Of a stretch of 64,000 nucleotides of DNA, positions 11,901 to 24,434 are shown piece by piece. Every line of letters begins with the position of its first letter. The stretch's first letter is position 1. Source of the stretch: Scalesia atractyloides (Eukaryota; Streptophyta; Magnoliopsida; Asterales; Asteraceae); contig CAMTDV010000012.1 of NCBI GenBank assembly GCA_947069175.1, positions 39,898,341-39,962,340 on the forward strand, read 5' to 3'. A program made the position numbers and the translations under genes. A model generated the notes under the pieces. That model did not search any database. It had not been told where the DNA came from and saw only the letters and a program-made list of their open reading frames with translations.

Positions 11901-12600
11901 AATCTTACCAAAGATAACCTTATCATGTGATCCAATGACAGCATATCATTCTTGTTTTTCACTAAGTTGGGAAATTGAACATCCAACATCATCTACACGA
12001 GTCTAGGGTATTGCAGAAACTTTTCTTTATCAATGTTCAACTTCATCTCCTCGAATATCATCTAGGTGTAGTTGTAAGGCTTATTTAGTGCAAGTGCAGC
12101 GATCATGCACATTTGATAATCAACTATAGCATCACCTCTCCCTTTCCTGTAGCTTAATGCAGATATCAAAGAATGTACGAAAATCTTGTAAGGCCTTCCG
12201 AGATAAGCTTTATTGAACCGAGTGTTGACGTGCCCCTAATAGCCCATTCTGTAGAAGCATCCTTTGCACATACGTTCAGTATACATCATTGGGTCTTCGT
12301 CTTTATCTTTAAAATCTAACACTCTGCGAATCAGGGCTTCAGTAATGTACACCTCTTTATCTTCATTACCAATCTGTACGAAAGATAGTATAGCTTTCTT
12401 CTCTAGTACAAACTTTGTGTGCTCCCAGAACTTCTCTATATGTGAGCGATAGGCTTTGTGAGGGTCTGTAAGTGCTTTAACAATTGGTAACTTGCTCATA
12501 AACTTCAATATTGACTTGAAAGGAGCAATTTCTTGAATACTCTCATCAAGAACACAACAGATGTTGTGTTTCTTGTAGAAGTTCGTTTTATTTCCTACAC
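8950..12600 (-). pseudogene. E2 ORF3: extra Sirevirus protein, broken
   Basis: The frame after pol. N-terminal part (12600-12236): LDESIQEIAPFKSILKFMSKLPIVKAL, then FWEHTKF, ITEALIRRVLDFKD and GCFYRMGY. The next part (about 12235-11880, other frames) carries YQMCMIAALALNKPYN and FLQYPRLV. The middle (11442-10465) has a Pro/Gln/Ser/Thr-rich linker followed by a long heptad-rich coiled coil (ELESKIKTLEDNKEVLEGRV) and acidic stretches. The C-terminal third reaches the polypurine tract and is heavily broken. The same domain order occurs in E8. I see no signal peptide or membrane helix, so the label 'envelope-like' used for Sirevirus ORF3 is not supported. Function unknown. Confidence 0.75.
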
Positions 12601-12624
12601 ACACAAACATGAAAATACATAGAA

Positions 12625-12725
12625 ACTTTTTCGTGCGAAGGTAAATTACCAAAATACATATTTTGTACTTTATCTTCGTGTGAAGGTAATTTACCTTCGT
12701 GCGAAGGTAATTTACTTCGTGCGAA
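12625..12725 (-). repeat. Palindrome cluster upstream of E2 ORF3
   Basis: Tandem variants of TACCTTCGTGCGAAGGTAA, each a CpG-containing inverted repeat, about 20-25 bp apart. A further weaker group lies at 13075-13135. They sit just upstream (in element orientation) of the ORF3 start. An open frame runs through them only because the repeat is free of stops in that frame. Confidence 0.85.
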
Positions 12726-12742
12726 CATAACCTAAAACACAC

Positions 12743-14498
12743 TTGATAATTTTTCCTTGATTTTTGTGAAATTGATGTTAATAAAACAACCTAAAAATGC
12801 CGATTAACATGATGGTATGTTTAATTTTAACTTTGGCCCATTAGATTGTCCTAGATCTATGTTTTTATGTTTGTTTTAACAAAAACTTCAATTTAAGGTT
12901 CAATTTGACTTCAATTCGGTCCAAACTACTTTAGGCATTGTTTGTGGTGTGCTAATCGACCACTACAAGCTAAGAAATTTCGGCAGCACTTTGTTAAACG
13001 TTTTGCAATTTTATCTTCACTCAGAGCATAAGTAAAAGTGATAATGAACTATCGTCATGCGAATAGTTTTATATAGCTGACTATCTTCGTACGAGGATAA
13101 TTATCTTCTTGCGAAGATAACTCCTTTGAACGAAGTTAAACTGAACTTTAACGTTTCATTTATTTTAATCAGTTTTAACGACTCACTCAGTTGACAAAGT
13201 CCAAGTTAATGACCCTGGTTATCTGATTTGTCTACTAAGTCCAAGTTAATGACCTTGGTTGAAAACTTTGTGATCAAACTGATGTTCTAGGCAATGTAAA
13301 GTTTAAAGTTAATGAATTTTTTCTTTTCAAAACATTTTATCAATACAGATAAGCTCCCAACCCGTTGTTCTCCGGTATTCTCAGCATTCAAAATCTCTAG
13401 ATTTTGAAGATTCTCTTTCCATCCTCGGTACTCAAAACTAAGAAATAAAATCTTTTTTGGTTTTTCCAAAATTTATGCTAAAACACACTGAAAATCTTTT
13501 TGAGCTTTGCGAAAATTAAATGTAATAAACTATGTACAAACATATTTTTGTGAGTTTGTGTTAGAGCATCATATCAGGTTTTGAGACATATCACTAGTAC
13601 TGTTGACTTCTATAAGACTTTAAGTACTAAACAAATTCACTTAGATTGACTGTATAGTTGTTCTCATAAACCTCTACACATTTCTCAATTGTTTCAAGAT
13701 ACAATAGATAATTTTAGGAACTTGACTTAATCGTGTTTCCCACCTTAGAATATACTCCCGTATCAAGAGTCCTTAGATTTCATCTTACAGGTGAATATAT
13801 CTAACTGAAATCTATATTTGGGCAATGCGAGACTTTGAGAGCTCAAGTTAGTACCACCATACCAACAAAGAGATGAAGGCTTGTCTTGAAAGTAGTGTTC
13901 CAATTTGGAATCTCTTACTTCAATTGTTGGATCTTTGGATACTTACAATTTTCTGTAGTTTTTGGGTTTAAAAGCAAAATTATTCAACTAGTTCTAGTCC
14001 ATTGCTGATGCAAAACCATAAGAACTTGTATAATACCCCAAATATCAATTATCTATCAAGACCTAGTATCTCAGAATCCGGCAATCTATTAAACGAAGAG
14101 TTAAATGCTTGGTTGGACCCTGTGGTTTGCGAAAATTGTAGACTTGGTCCCAGTGGTTCACCCACTGATTAAGAAGTTATTCATTTATGTTTATATCTCA
14201 GAAGCAATCTACTAAATGTGTGAAGCCTATTGGCACATCATTGTGAGACCAAACTTTTTGATACTACATTTCTTTAGCATACTGTGATAGCCCAGTGATG
14301 TACTATCATTTCCTCTATTCACACGAAAACTCTTTTTGTCTTCTTTTTTTTTTGTTTTTTGTACATTTTTGCATTTTTTTAATGTTTTTGTATTTTCTAC
14401 AACATTTCTCCCCCAAAATCAAAAACATATTTTTTGAATTTTAGTTTTTAAAGAAAGAAATTCTAAAAACTATATAAAATGTGACAAACCGATGAGGA
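12743..14498 (-). other. E2 pol-ORF3 spacer
   Basis: No conserved coding sequence. It is nevertheless similar to the equivalent spacers of E5 (43954-44840) and E8 (57898-59986). Shared words include a GTTATCTGATTTGTCTAC-type phrase with AAGTCCAAGTTAATGACC (given twice at 13196-13260), and a GGCTTCACAC..TTAGTA phrase near 14205-14230. Conservation of non-coding sequence between diverged elements suggests a role in RNA processing or expression of ORF3. Confidence 0.65.
14407..14417 (-). promoter_or_regulatory. E2 internal polypurine tract after pol
   Basis: On the minus strand TTTTGGGGGAGA lies about 80 bp after the pol stop. E8 has TTTTAGGGGGAGAAAA at the same place and E3 a similar tract. 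Extra polypurine tracts are a known trait of Sireviruses. Confidence 0.6.
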
Positions 14499-16006
14499 TC
14501 ATGAAAACTCGTCATCTGATCCGTATTCAACCTCTAATTCCCCATCTAATGTTAGATTTTTCATACCATGAATTCTCAAAAGATATTTAAATCTTGTTTG
14601 ATCAAATGGTTTGGTATAAAAATCTACCTTTTGTTCATCAGTGTGGATCTTTTCTATTGAGTAGACTTTTTCTCGTGACAATCACGGATAAAGTGATATC
14701 GAATTTCAATGTTTTTAGTTTTAGAGTGATGAACCGGGTTTTTAGTTATATCAATAGCAACCTTGTTATTTACATATATGGGCGTATCAAGAAACTTCAA
14801 TCCAAAGTCTCTCATCTTTTGTTGTACCACAAGATTTAGGAACAACAACTAGAAGCCGAAACGTATTTAGCCCGCAAGTAGAGAGAACGACCATGGTTTG
14901 CTTCTTACATTGTCACATTACTAAGCGTGTTCTAAAAAACTGGCAAGCAGCCATTGTAGATTTGGCGTTAAGTTTGCAGCATCCGAAATCTGAGTCTTAA
15001 TATCCTGCGAGGTCAAAGTTGTCATTTCGCGGATACCACAAGCCGGTGCTTGGGCAACCCTTCAAGTATCTGAAAATCCGTTTGACTATTGTTAGGTGTG
15101 ACACTCACGGACTAGATTGATATCGGGCGTAAAGGCATGTTGGATACATGATGTCTAATCTTTATACTTAAGATACATGAGTGATCTAATCATCGATTGA
15201 TATAAGGTTTAATCTATCTTGACCCCATCTTCGTCTGGACAATGCCATGATTAATTGCCAATAGGGTAGATAAGGGTGACGTTCACAACATTTAAAATTT
15301 CTCAACGATATCATCGACGTACTTTGTCTGATGGATGAAGATACCATCAGGCAATTGATTAACCCTTTGAAGCCCCAAGAAGAACTTCATCTCTCCCATT
15401 GAACTCATTTCATATTTTTTTTATGACTTCTTCAAATTCTTTACACAATGCATCATTCATAGAGCCAAAGATGATGTCATCCACATAGATTTGTACGATC
15501 AGCAGATGTCCTTTCACTTCCCGTGTAAGAGTGTGCGATCAACAGTACCTCTGGTAAAGTCATTGTTTAATAGGTGCTGAGAGACTGCCTCATACCAGGC
15601 TCTCGGGGCCTAATGCAACCCATATAATGCCTTATCTAGTAAAGTAAACCTTGTCTTTATGCACAGGATCGACAAACCTCAGTGGTTGTCCAACATACAC
15701 TTCCTCTTTCACGTTTCCGTAAAGGAAAGCTGATTTGACATCCAATTGGTACACTTTAAAACCTTTCCACGACGCAAACGCCAGGAATATGCGGATTGAT
15801 TCTAGTCTTGCGACCCGAGCATAAACCTCTCTATAATCAATGCCTTCTTCCTGATGAAAACCTTTGACAACCAGTCGAGCTTTATTGCGCACAATTACAC
15901 CTCTATTATCTCTTTTGTACTTGAAGATCAATTTAGTAGATATAGCTTTGTGATTGGCTGGTAGGTCAACAAGCTTCCAAACATCAAGCTTTTCAAATTG
16001 TTGCAA
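14499..16006 (-). pseudogene. pol: E2 pol: reverse transcriptase and RNase H
   Basis: RVT_2-type RT begins with FEKLDVWKLVDLP, then VRNKARLVVKGFHQEEGIDY, YQLDVKSAFLYG and EEVYVGQP (16006-15632). The catalytic YVDD is intact at 15487-15476, in a different frame from the start. RNase H homology runs to 14499; CCKLNAKST is near 14980 and the last part reads FLDTPIYVNNKVAID with Asn where the family has Asp-Asn. The pol tail EVEYGSDDEFS ends at 14499 with a proper stop. Frameshifts occur around 15600 and 15100. Confidence 0.87.
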
Positions 16007-17373
16007 CTCTTCTTACATTGGATTTATCCAGCTATCATCGATAGCGCTTCCTTATTCGACCTTGACTCAACCTACGAAATAAAACAACGATGTAAGCATA
16101 TATCTTGAATTGGTGCGTTCCTGTTATCTGATGCGCTTTTACACAGCATGCAGTTTTCTGATAGTATTCTTCGATGGGTGATAGGACAAATTCCTTGGAT
16201 TACATCATTATAACATTTACTTCGCTCTCTAAATTCGTAATGTTCTATTCAACGACCTGATTATGTTGAAGCTTCATTCTGATTACTAAGACCTGTAGAT
16301 TGATTTAAAGACTTGTTATTTGCTTAGAACCTTCATCGGAGCTAGATTCACCATCTTGATCATATGTCGGCTCGGGGTTAGAATCAGAATCATCAGACTG
16401 ATCAAAAGTGGGCTACTGTGGCATTCACTATTGGTACGACGACGGGTTTTGCTTGAGTCGTGCTCGAACCTGCTCCAGAATTATTTGTGCCGATAGATAG
16501 TTGGGTAACCACTATCAGTCTTGGAACTTGTTCTTGATTAGATGTTTGCTGTTGTTGATATAACAACACGAATTCCTTTTCATTTGGTTCTTCTGGCAGA
16601 TCGAAAGAATTACATAAACTCTCATAGTTGAACATCCAGGATTCACCACGCTTTTGAGTAGGCATTTTATACTTCTGACAATCAACATGTTGAGAAAAAT
16701 AACTCGATTTAAACTTGGCAAATATACTCTTCTCAATGGACTTGCATAGCCTACAAAAATACCTCCAAAGATCTGGCACCAAATTTACCATTCGGGTTAA
16801 TGACCGTACATGGAGATCCAAAATGGTTCCAAAAACTAAGTTCGGCTTTCGTGGTTAAGCAGTTCAAAACATGTCTTCTTATGTGCCTTGATGGTTGAAA
16901 CCCTGTTCAGCATGTAACATGCAGAGGCAACGGCTTCGCTCAAGAAACTAACAGGTTACTTTGATTCAGCGAGCATCGTGCGTGCAGTTTCAATTAGAGT
17001 TTGATTCTTACGTTCAGCTACTCCATTTTGTTGCGGAGTATGGGGGCTGAATTCATGAAGAATTCTTTTGTCGTTACAGAATTCGAGCATTCAATTATTT
17101 TTGAACTCAGTACCATTATCAATTTGTATTCATCTGATTGGAAGATGGTACAAGTTTCAAACTTTCTGAAGAGAATCATAGGATTATCAAATGTCTCATC
17201 TTTACTCTCCTGGAAGATAACCCACGAGAATCTCAATAGTCGTCTGTCACAACAAGGCAATATACATTACCAGATATTCTTTTGACGTTGACTGGTCCAA
17301 AAAGATCCATATGAAGCATCTCTAGTGGTAATTTGATAGAATTCAGAAGTTTTCTCAGATGTGATTTCTTATG
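16007..17373 (-). pseudogene. pol: E2 pol: integrase core and integrase-RT linker
   Basis: Directly after the zinc region the core is split over frames. Minus-strand fragments at 17260-17018 keep SWVIFQESKDETFDNPMILFRK and the ELKIIECSNS-like stretch that leads to the SDNGTEF area of copia integrases. The 16821-16402 fragment corresponds to the variable linker before RT (EEPNEKEFVLLYQQQQTSNQEQVPR), matched in E8 by EVPSEEELVMLFQQHQISNQEQV. Integrase would join the cDNA ends to the host chromosome. No complete catalytic triad can be read in one frame. Confidence 0.7.
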
Positions 17374-17997
17374 CTACTTCCCCTTTTTGCAGCAAAGACA
17401 ATCGTCATTCAGATGAAAACTTTTGAGATTCACATCCTCCACTAGATTGTTGTGCACAAGATAGTTCATTTTTCTCAAATAGATATGCCCTATATTTTGA
17501 TGCCATAAGATCAATTCTTTTTCATTTTCTTTCGTGACAAAACATTGTGCCGACTTCGATGTAGTGGATGCGACACTCATGTCTAGGACATAAAGATCAT
17601 TTTCTCGAGGAGCACGCATGAGAATCCACCCTTTAGGAATTTTGAATCCTGGCTTCAGAATTAAGCATTGTTTATCATTGAAGTGAGTTGTAAACTACTT
17701 ATCATAAATCTGTGAGATGCTTAGTAAATTGTTCTCTAATTCAGTAATGTAATTCACTTTGTCGAACGAGACCACACCATTGGAAAGTCTCCCTTCTCCA
17801 ACAATTCTCTCACCTTGATTTCCCGCGAACCCTACATAGCCTCCGTGAATAGACTTAGCATCATAGAGTAAGGCCAACATTCCTGTCATGTGATGAGAAG
17901 CTCCACTGTCCATTATCCATTTTGATATGATTGCCTCGGTAGCCCCTACACATGTAAATAAGCAATTACTTAAACAGTGAAATCCAAGCCTTACCAA
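17374..17997 (-). pseudogene. pol: E2 pol: protease and pre-integrase zinc domain
   Basis: The retropepsin-like motif IMDSGASHHMTG has its Asp-Ser-Gly at 17910-17902. It is followed by GGYVGFAGNQGERIVGEGRL, VSFDKVNYITELENNLLSISQI, all typical of copia proteases. A stop near 17696 separates it from the GAG_pre-integrase domain (17619-17374): LYVLDMS, ILWHQNIGHIYLRKMNYLV and CLCCKKGK, which provide the His-His-Cys-Cys set that binds zinc. The catalytic Asp is preserved. Confidence 0.87.
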
Positions 17998-20168
17998 TCT
18001 TGGGTGGGTTCAGAATATCAAACATTGGAACTTTAACAATAACATCTTGTTTAACTTCAGATATAACAGGTGCTTTGATTTCTATAGAAGATGTTTTTGT
18101 TTTAACCACCCAATTTGTGTTTTTAGAATTTCCTTCTACGAATAAATTTTGAATCCTTTTGTTTTGTTTTGGTTGAAGTTTCACCAATTTCAAACTTTGA
18201 AACATTTGGAATTGTTGGTTTCACAATTTTGTTGGATTCGTTATTTCTTTTTAAGATCTGTTTTGGAACAAACTCAGGTTTCTTTTGTCTCACATCTTCT
18301 CTGGATTTCTTTGTGTTGTAAACAAATTTGAGTTGCTTTGAGTACAATGTCGTTTGCCCAACTTTGATACATATCGAACATGTTCTACTGTCACAATCAG
18401 TAGATGAACTTAAATTCTACTCACGATGTTTTTCTTCTGCATGGAACATGTTGTTTGATTGTTCCTTTCCCAACCTTTCTTTTTCACTTACCGTGCTTGA
18501 TCCAAAACAAAGTTTATTTTCGTTTTAAAATTTAATTTTTGAAACTTATCATTTTTCTTCTTAACATATCCCAACCCTTTACGCTTGTTTTCAGGATAAT
18601 TTTTACCTTTGGGATTATTTTTACTAAAATTTTTGGGTTTAGAGTAGTAAACTCAATTAAATTTTCCACTTCAGAAAGATTGATTTCTGTTAGCTTAAAC
18701 ACTTGTTCTACTTTCTCAAGATTCACATTCTGAATCGAAATTCTTGATCAGAATATAGTTTGTCCGATCCTTTCATGGTATAAGCAACCAATGTAGAATC
18801 ATCATCCAAACTAGATTCTGATTTATCAAGATAATTCTTGTGAAAGCTCTCCTCATTTTCAGAAGGTAACTTGAACTAGTTTTTTTTTTCCAAATTCGAC
18901 TCAGCACTTTCATGCTCGGTGCTATGACTTTGACTTCCCAAAACCTTTTCAACCACTGTTTTAACCACATCAGATACACTTCATTGTCTAATTTAGTGTA
19001 TGTTACATCAATGTTCTCAAGCAGTTTATTTTTCTTTTAGTTTTCAAATTTAGATTAAACGCCTTTTCCACCCTGATGGTTTCTTTCTAGCATAGCTTTC
19101 CCATATGGGCGGTGGAACACGGTCGTAACCAACATTTTTGTTCTTGTCTTTCTTATCATCTTCTTCCTTTTCAATTTTCGGAAGAATATGATCAATGACA
19201 TATGAACTAGTGGAATAACTGATTAACAATTTGCTAACCCTTTCCGTTTCGATTTTCATTTTGTTAAGCTCATTTTTAAGTTTAGCAATTTTGTTCAGAT
19301 GAATGTTAATTGACATTTGTTTGTCCATAAGAGTTGCTTTAAGCATTGACAAAGTTGCACTATCTTCACTATTAGCTTTTTCATATTATTTAATTGCTTT
19401 ATATAATTTGTCATAAGCTTGTGTAGTTTCGTATAATCACTTGAGAAATAATCTGAAAGTTTTTTCAGTTCATGATAGTTTTTATCTTTCTCGACACATT
19501 CCTTGGTAGGTTCTTGGCATTTCTTGCATGGTTTTTCAACCTCAACAAACTGAACTTTGACAACCTCCCTTACCGACTCTTTGACAAATTCAGTCACTGA
19601 ATCTTCCTTGACTTCATCAGAAACTACCTCTTTAAGCTTTGCCATCATTACCTTGTTTGCAATCTCTGTCAAATTCTCGGCATTCATCTCTTTTTCCACT
19701 TCTATTAGTTCCACACATTCAGGATTTGATTCCTCTTCTGCTTGCACTTGATAGCTTGAATAAAAATATTCTCCAAAAGATGGAAACATATTAGGTGGAA
19801 TCAGATTTCCAAAAGCATTATGCAATATATTCTCTTCTTCAGCATGTTGTTCATGAACATATCCTTCAAGACAGCTTCCTCAAGAGCTTCATGAAATATT
19901 GCTTCAAATAATCTTTTGTTTCATGTTCAGACTCTTCAATTATCTCTGCGAGAAGTCCGAAACTTTCATTTTTAGAAATGTAGTTGCTCCAGTTAAAGCC
20001 TTCGTCTTCTTGGGCAAATACTAAAGCTTTGTCTTTAGCATTAGATAGACCGTCTTCTATTTGAATCATCCTTGAATTTGATTATGGTGGTGACTGCTTA
20101 TGACATATAGCTTTCTTGTAGTAATCATCACCAAAACGACTTTGATTATTGTTGAATTCTCGGTTCGT
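17998..20168 (-). pseudogene. E2 Gag-Pol linker with coiled-coil segments
   Basis: Several partial frames. After the first knuckle comes the conserved Sirevirus phrase ALVFAQEDEGFNW (near 20000). Lys/Glu-rich coiled-coil-like pieces follow (19825-19295; CKKCQEPTKECVEK), then YDRVPPPIWESYARKK (near 19110-19070), a decayed second knuckle (CSICIKVGQTTLYS near 18370) and a basic stretch up to protease. The same order is present in E8. The role is structural or unknown. Frames change repeatedly, so no single product exists. Confidence 0.65.
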
Positions 20169-21474
20169 ACATCCCCATTTGGAATGTCATTTCTCTCTAC
20201 ATCTGAAACAGGTAACTTTTGATTTGTCGAATCCAAGCTTCCCATCCAAACCTCCCAAACTATTTCTACCAGTAATCTCATAAATTTCTGAGCTTTACGG
20301 ACTATAGAAGCTATGCACCATTTGATGTCAATAAGCTCTAATTCTTCTGAATCTGTCTAATCATAATCTTCCTTGGTCATATCTGGATTTCTTATCTTCC
20401 CAGCAACCAGGCTTTCATAAGATTGAAGAACATATGCGAGCAACGACATGTGTTGCTTGGCGGTATGTTCATTAAAAGCTTGTGTGTTTTGGAGATTCAC
20501 AACTATGTTACACTGTAAAATAATCTGGTTTGAGTTAGATTGACCAGATTGTTCACTTCGGAAACTGTTAGAGCTCTATGAAGACTGAGATGATTTGGGT
20601 GAAATTGGTTCAAAGCTAGAAAATGATTGAAAACCGGATTGATTAGAAGATGGGCTTGCAAAACTATCAGTACTGAAGGCGGTTTGTACTTTTGGACTTT
20701 GAGTAGGAACAGAACTCCTTTAAAGTAAAGGTTTACATCTTGTTGCAATTTAGCACCTTTTGATTTGTCCATCTTCTACATTTCTAGTTCATGGCATTCA
20801 AGCTTTTTATGAACATTGATGGGCTGTAACCACTATACTCTACACCATTTTTCAGAATCGTTAAGTATGTACTCCACTCTCCCTCAGGCAAAGCATCGGC
20901 CAACTTGTCGACTAACTCCTCATTTGTTTTCTGAATTCCCAACCTCTTCATTTGAACAACTAGGTGACAGTAACGCTCGATCAACTGCTTCATAGTTTCG
21001 CCTTTTGAAAGGTTGAAAATATGGAACTCTTTTCTAAGTAGTGCCTTTTTGCTCTTCCTCATTTGTGAACTTCCCTGGAACTTCAACCTTAATGCATTCC
21101 ATAATGATTGTGAATTATCATCATGTTTCAACAATGCTAAGATATTTTCTTTGATTGTTTGTTGCAATATGCTCATCATTTTCTTCTCATTCACGAATTT
21201 TTTTTTCAGCAGTTTGAACTGAGTCAATGTCTTCTCCAATTCATTTTCCCCAATTGGTGTGGTACATTTGTCTTCTATGCAAACCAGCATTTAAAATGGT
21301 TCGCTTGCACCCAGTTAACAAACCGTTCACTCCAATTGTCATAATCCTCCAAATTCTCAACTTTCAGGTTTCACCATTGTCCCCATTTTGTTCTCCAAAT
21401 TCAGATTATGTGCAGCTGCGGCTGATACATTAACAATTGATGTAGCGAAACGCGTTGTAAAATTCATTCTCCAT
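20169..21474 (-). pseudogene. gag: E2 gag with UBN2-type domain and first zinc knuckle
   Basis: Gag probably starts at the ATG 21474-21472 (MENEFYNAF), the equivalent of MVEEFYNAF in E8, but a frameshift follows at once. The best part, 21290-20784, is a 168-codon UBN2/retrotransposon gag domain with LWNALRLKFQGSSQMRKSK and MKQLIERYCHLVVQMKRLG. At 20210-20169 a knuckle reads CFRCREK-stop-HFKWGC, so the position before His is a TGA stop. Gag packages the element RNA. Confidence 0.83.
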
Positions 21475-21539
21475 TTTACCAGCCTGAAACAACGTTAAAT
21501 GCTAAAACTATTAAGATTTCTGTTCGAGTGAAGTAAAAA

Positions 21540-21660
21540 TGTCAACAATTGATTTATCTTCGTGCGAAGGTAAATGATTTTTTAAACCTTTGCAAATTTT
21601 ATCTTCGTGCGAAGATAAAATTACCTTCGTGTGAAGGTAAAGTTATGTTGTGCGATGGTG
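21540..21660 (-). repeat. Palindrome cluster in the E2 leader
   Basis: Three strong copies and one weaker copy of CCTTCGTGCGAAGG-type palindromes lie between the primer site and gag, the same position as the CTCGTACGAG group in E8. Confidence 0.85.
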
Positions 21661-21880
21661 GGTTAAAAATAGACATTTTCTGCAATTTTCGACATGAATT
21701 CTTTGTTTGCAGTTCTGATTTTCACAAGGGTTTATCTAAATATGTTTTTACGTATTATACTTGAAAATCAGTTCATTTTGACCATGAATCAATTTAAAAA
21801 TGAAAAAGAAGAAGAATGAGAAGAATAAGAAGCCTTCTAGGTTGAATCTTGAACGATTGTCTTCAAATCAGGCTCCCTAA

Positions 21881-21892
21881 GCTCCGATACCA
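21881..21892 (-). promoter_or_regulatory. E2 primer binding site (initiator tRNA-Met type)
   Basis: On the minus strand TGGTATCGGAGC lies two bases inside the 5' LTR end. It differs at one position from the common TGGTATCAGAGC. Confidence 0.8.
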
Positions 21893-21894
21893 CT

Positions 21895-22290
21895 TGTAGG
21901 ATCGTTTTGTCCAATAGCAAAGGTCCTAATTTGAGTATCCAGTCCATTCGCGTGGAATTCATATGAATTAGTGACAATTAATATGATTATTTCATCAATG
22001 AATTGATTTTATTCATGTTAACAATTACAAATGACAAGGAAATCCGACAGAGCTTCGCCGTCTCAGTCGCAAAAGTTCTGCTAACTAACACCTCACACTA
22101 GCTATATATAGACATGCTACCTTCGTGCGAGGGTAGTTTATCATCGACGAAGGTAATTTACCTACCATGCGAAGGTAGACTTCACCTTCGTGCGAATTTA
22201 AATAAAAACAACGTAAGTTTAACATTTTCGCCCTATTACAAAATACAGACACAACCCTAAGACGTAGGCAATAGACATTATGCACCAACA
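21895..22290 (-). repeat. E2 5' LTR (396 bp)
   Basis: Minus-strand start TGTTGGTGCATAATG and end CCTACA. It has a TATATATAG promoter-like box at about 22103-22111 and three palindromes of the TTCGTGCGAA family (22118-22195). It pairs with 8542-8934. Confidence 0.92.
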
Positions 22291-22689
22291 GGTTCATGTG
22301 AGAGACCCCACCCAAGCTAAACTCTAAAACTAAACTCATAAACTAAATGCTATTTTTTTAAATTTCCATTAAAATCGAGACCTTTTTATTAATAAAAAAT
22401 TTAAAAAAAAATTTAATGGAATTTTTTTTAAAAAAACTTTGTGCATTTTTAAGTCTTTTTAAGGTAGTTTTTGTGTTCACACTAGTTCTGAACCTAAATA
22501 CCTAAATGGTGGTTCCTAAACGAACCACACTATGTGTGTGTGTGTGTGTGTGTATAACACACACATATGATGTTTTGAGGGTCACACAATATGCATTATC
22601 CAGCATAGACTTAATATGTTTAAACATTAAACTGGTTCATGACAAATTGTAAATTTATTCATTATTTTCTTAAAAATACATAGAATAAC
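22291..22689. other. AT-rich spacer between E2 and E3
   Basis: No gene. It starts GGTTCATGTGAGAGACC, contains poly-A/T tracts and a (TG)10 microsatellite at 22533-22552, and includes inverted words (GGTTCCTAAACGAACC at 22511-22526). It may be the remains of a small DNA transposon, but no ends were found. Confidence 0.4.
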
Positions 22690-23136
22690 TGTAAGTCCCG
22701 AATAATCCGGATCTAACAACAATATCAAACAATCACCAAGGATGGGCGGAATACAAACTTGATGATATTAAAGAAAACCAAAAAATAAGAGAAACGAGAT
22801 GAGTAAGAATAACACACGAATCACTTCAAATTTGCCTACGATTCTATTACTACGAATAGCAAAACCGTTTGATACAAGTTTCTTTCTCCCTATCTCTCTC
22901 TAGAATGGTGGAGGCTACCAAGTTCTTTCTAAAGGCTTAACCCTAGGAATGACATAATATTCTATTTATATATAGGGCTTCCCTTGGGCTTGCCTGGCCC
23001 ACATGGCATATGGCATGCCCAAGTGACCTATTCAAGGTCTAAACCTGATACGAACTAACCCAATTGAATCATATTTTGCTACCATATCCCGTTGCGTTGA
23101 TTTGATGTGTCAGTCTCATAGTTTTAGGACCTAACA
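22690..23136 (-). repeat. E3 3' LTR (447 bp)
   Basis: Minus-strand start TGTTAGGTCC and end CTTACA. A TATA-like stretch (CTATTTATATATAGG) lies near 22971. It matches 42734-43201, which has an additional segment near 43023-43040 (GTTTGCCCATGCCTCTCATG). Confidence 0.92.
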
Positions 23137-23149
23137 ATCTCCCCCTAGA
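23137..23149 (-). promoter_or_regulatory. E3 polypurine tract
   Basis: Minus strand TCTAGGGGGAGAT directly precedes the LTR start TGTTAGGTCC. Confidence 0.8.
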
Positions 23150-24318
23150 CTGATGCATCAAATTGTCTTAATAGCATGAATTCAGCAACGTCTTCAATGG
23201 AACCAATGGTTGTAGCTATGCTGTAAGTGTTGTGGAAGACAAAATCACACTTCTAGGACCTTACACTTCAACGAACTCTCAGCACTAGGTCCTTTCTTCA
23301 GCTCTTGTGGTTAGCTTCATATCAGGATCTTCATCAGCTTTACTTGAAATATCTTTGTTGAAAAGAATGCGAGAGGAGGAATCTCAACAGCTCTTTTCTT
23401 CTTCAATCTTTCTCTTTCAAGCAAGCAGGTCCACAGGTACTTCTTCAAATGTACTGTCAATGTCAGACGATAACTGGTATCTAGTTCTTCTGACTCATGC
23501 ACACGTTGTTGTTGTGATGCTTCATGCTTTGACGGTAACTAACAACATCTCAATTTTCAACAACTCATGTTTCTTGATCTAAGTCAAGATCTGCACAATT
23601 CTCAAAGATTAATAATCAAACATTCTTATGCAACAGGGATAGTACCGCATGAACACTTTCAAATTTCTTTCATCCTTTAATGATTAGTCAAATCTTCAAG
23701 AACGGTTAATAATTTTTAATAAAACAAACAAAGCACTATATTTTTTGATTTTTGGATTTTCTATTTTTTTATTTTTGAAAATATGAATATAAATAGAAAC
23801 GCAAATAAATGAAGAAACGAACTCAATATTTACAATATACAATTGCAATGGATCAAAATCGTTTTCAGGCGGACCAAGGAACACTTTCTAGTGCGAACTT
23901 ATTTACACTGGTCTAAGCGATTGCCATATGTTGTCCACTTAAACTTTAACGCTCAACTTTTCATTTTTCAACTTCGTGACATACTTAAGGTAGTATTATA
24001 CTATAATACCGGTGCGTCCCATACCATGACATACCCCCCCCATCAAGGTAAGCACAACGATTCATCATAGGAGGTGAGTAAACTAAGATCATCCTTTATC
24101 TTTTACAACATAAGACTATTGGTGAATAGGTCAGTACATTCGTACAGCAGAGTGACTAATATATCTAATGAGGGTTAGGCAAATACCTTATATGGTATGT
24201 TTGACTTTTCAAGCACATGGAATTTTCCCGTGATGCGATTTCCTTTCTTTTAAGGTTTTGGCCCTTCTATTTTGGCTCTTTTAAGGGTATCCTGATTACG
24301 CATTGCGCCTAGGTCTGC

Positions 24319-24434
24319 ATATATCCAGATGCAATAGAAGGGCAGCCATGATATCCCGGATGACTCATCAGCATAAAGACTCGAAACTTCAGACGTTGGC
24401 TATATATCCAGATGCAATAGAAGGGCAGCCATGA
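24319..24434. repeat. Exact 33-bp direct repeat in the E3 3' region
   Basis: 24319-24351 and 24402-24434 are identical (ATATATCCAGATGCAATAGA and on), 83 bp apart start to start. Confidence 0.95.

Larger units (their letters stand above)
8542..22290 (-). mobile_element. E2: complete decayed Sirevirus-like Ty1/copia element with ORF3
   Basis: Two LTRs of about 390 bp flank an internal region of about 13 kb. Reading right to left: LTR, tRNA-Met primer site, palindrome-rich leader, gag, protease, integrase, RT, RNase H, a long spacer, ORF3, polypurine tract, LTR. Integrase before RT is the Ty1/copia order, and an extra frame after pol is the Sirevirus hallmark. All frames carry stops. The 5-bp flanks (TGTTT on the left, GGTTC on the right) do not match, so either the left end was altered beside the AT microsatellite or the insertion is recombinant. 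Confidence 0.9.

Noticed and set aside
8500..22300. Target duplication for E2
   Set aside because: Flanks TGTTT and GGTTC differ, and shifting the boundary by a few bases did not give a match.
22291..22689. Helitron or MITE between E2 and E3
   Set aside because: GGTTC..GAACC words are suggestive, but no defined termini, hairpin end or target duplication could be found.
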